A stretch of 42,449 bases of DNA. Source: Acholeplasmataceae bacterium (GTDB lineage Bacteria; Bacillota_I; Bacilli_A; ML615J-28; CAG-698). The position numbers and the translations under genes are program-made. The stretch's first letter is position 1, and every line of letters begins with the position of its first letter. The stretch is from positions 1 through 42,449 of the forward strand of contig JAAYBG010000007.1 of the NCBI GenBank assembly GCA_012718985.1, given 5' to 3'. The notes under the pieces were generated by a model that saw only the letters and a program-made list of their open reading frames with translations, did no database searches and was not told the DNA's origin. This document shows, one piece after another, positions 42,271 to 42,449 of this stretch.

Positions 42271-42311
42271 TTGTTGTCAACTAATTTTATCAAACGTGTA
42301 CTTGTTGTCAA
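42271..42311 (-). promoter_or_regulatory. LytTR operon promoter with two direct repeats
   Basis: On the minus strand TTGACA (42306-42311), 16-bp spacer and TAAAAT (42284-42289). The -35 is part of TTGACAACAA (42302-42311), which recurs at 42271-42280, 31 bp away, downstream of the -10. Placement suits repression or autoregulation by the encoded LytTR protein; not proven. Confidence 0.6.
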
Positions 42312-42449
42312 TATAATATTGATAAGCGGTTATAATTTACCAATGAACGGTTAATCTACCAGATGGTCAATCTTACATCATTTGCAATAAATTTATATGA
42401 ATTTAAAATATCTATATAATATTAAAACAAAAAAGGTTCAATACTATTA
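42312..42449. other. Right edge, no gene seen
   Basis: AT-rich; no open frame with a ribosome binding site. Confidence 0.5.

Overview
The window is AT-rich DNA from a low-GC Gram-positive bacterium (Bacillota). Shine-Dalgarno sequences (GGAGG/GAGG), TTGACA/TATAAT promoters, GTG and TTG starts, a T-box leader, a GGGC-start pyrG attenuator and T-run terminators all point there. UGA is a stop and Trp is UGG throughout, so this is not a code-4 mycoplasma. Long genes, MEP isoprenoid synthesis, UppS and class II NrdJ suggest the Erysipelotrichia / Haloplasmatales / Izemoplasmatales neighbourhood; this placement is an inference and I cannot name a genus. I saw no rRNA, tRNA, CRISPR array or transposase.

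Region 1 (1-8.2 kb, all minus). A large DUF4011-type SF1 helicase-like protein, an ankyrin-repeat protein and the c-di-AMP synthase CdaA overlap end to start and form one operon closed by a terminator. Downstream, mgsA, a membrane PAS/degenerate-GGDEF protein and ispD (cut by the window edge) form a second overlapping cluster with its own promoter. Region 2 (8.3-12.4 kb, plus): nrdJ and hflX, each with its own promoter and terminator.

Region 3 (12.4-26.6 kb, minus): an envelope/isoprenoid operon uppS-cdsA-dxr-rseP-proS-nagA-M20 peptidase-membrane protein with minimal gaps. It is preceded by pyrG, controlled by a CTP-sensing reiterative-transcription attenuator, and ileS, controlled by a T-box with an AUC specifier. 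ProS lacks the INS editing domain and IleS is the long type-2 form.

Region 4 (26.6-37.9 kb): a PD-(D/E)XK-like gene, a GH18 lipoprotein, a double-length MurQ/GKRP-like SIS protein, a PfkB sugar kinase, a polyamine operon and malic enzyme. In the polyamine operon, arginine decarboxylase and agmatine deiminase are fused in one 866-residue polypeptide followed by N-carbamoylputrescine amidase, so two genes encode the whole route from arginine to putrescine.

Region 5 (38-42.4 kb) looks accessory: a membrane diguanylate cyclase, a gene-free stretch, an AAA/DUF4143 ATPase preceded by two direct repeats 33 bp apart, and a LytTR-DUF3021 regulator pair with repeated sites at its promoter.

The most notable items are the decarboxylase-deiminase fusion, the eroded helicase/nuclease coupled to an ankyrin protein and c-di-AMP synthase, the pyrG attenuator, and the GKRP-like SIS protein.
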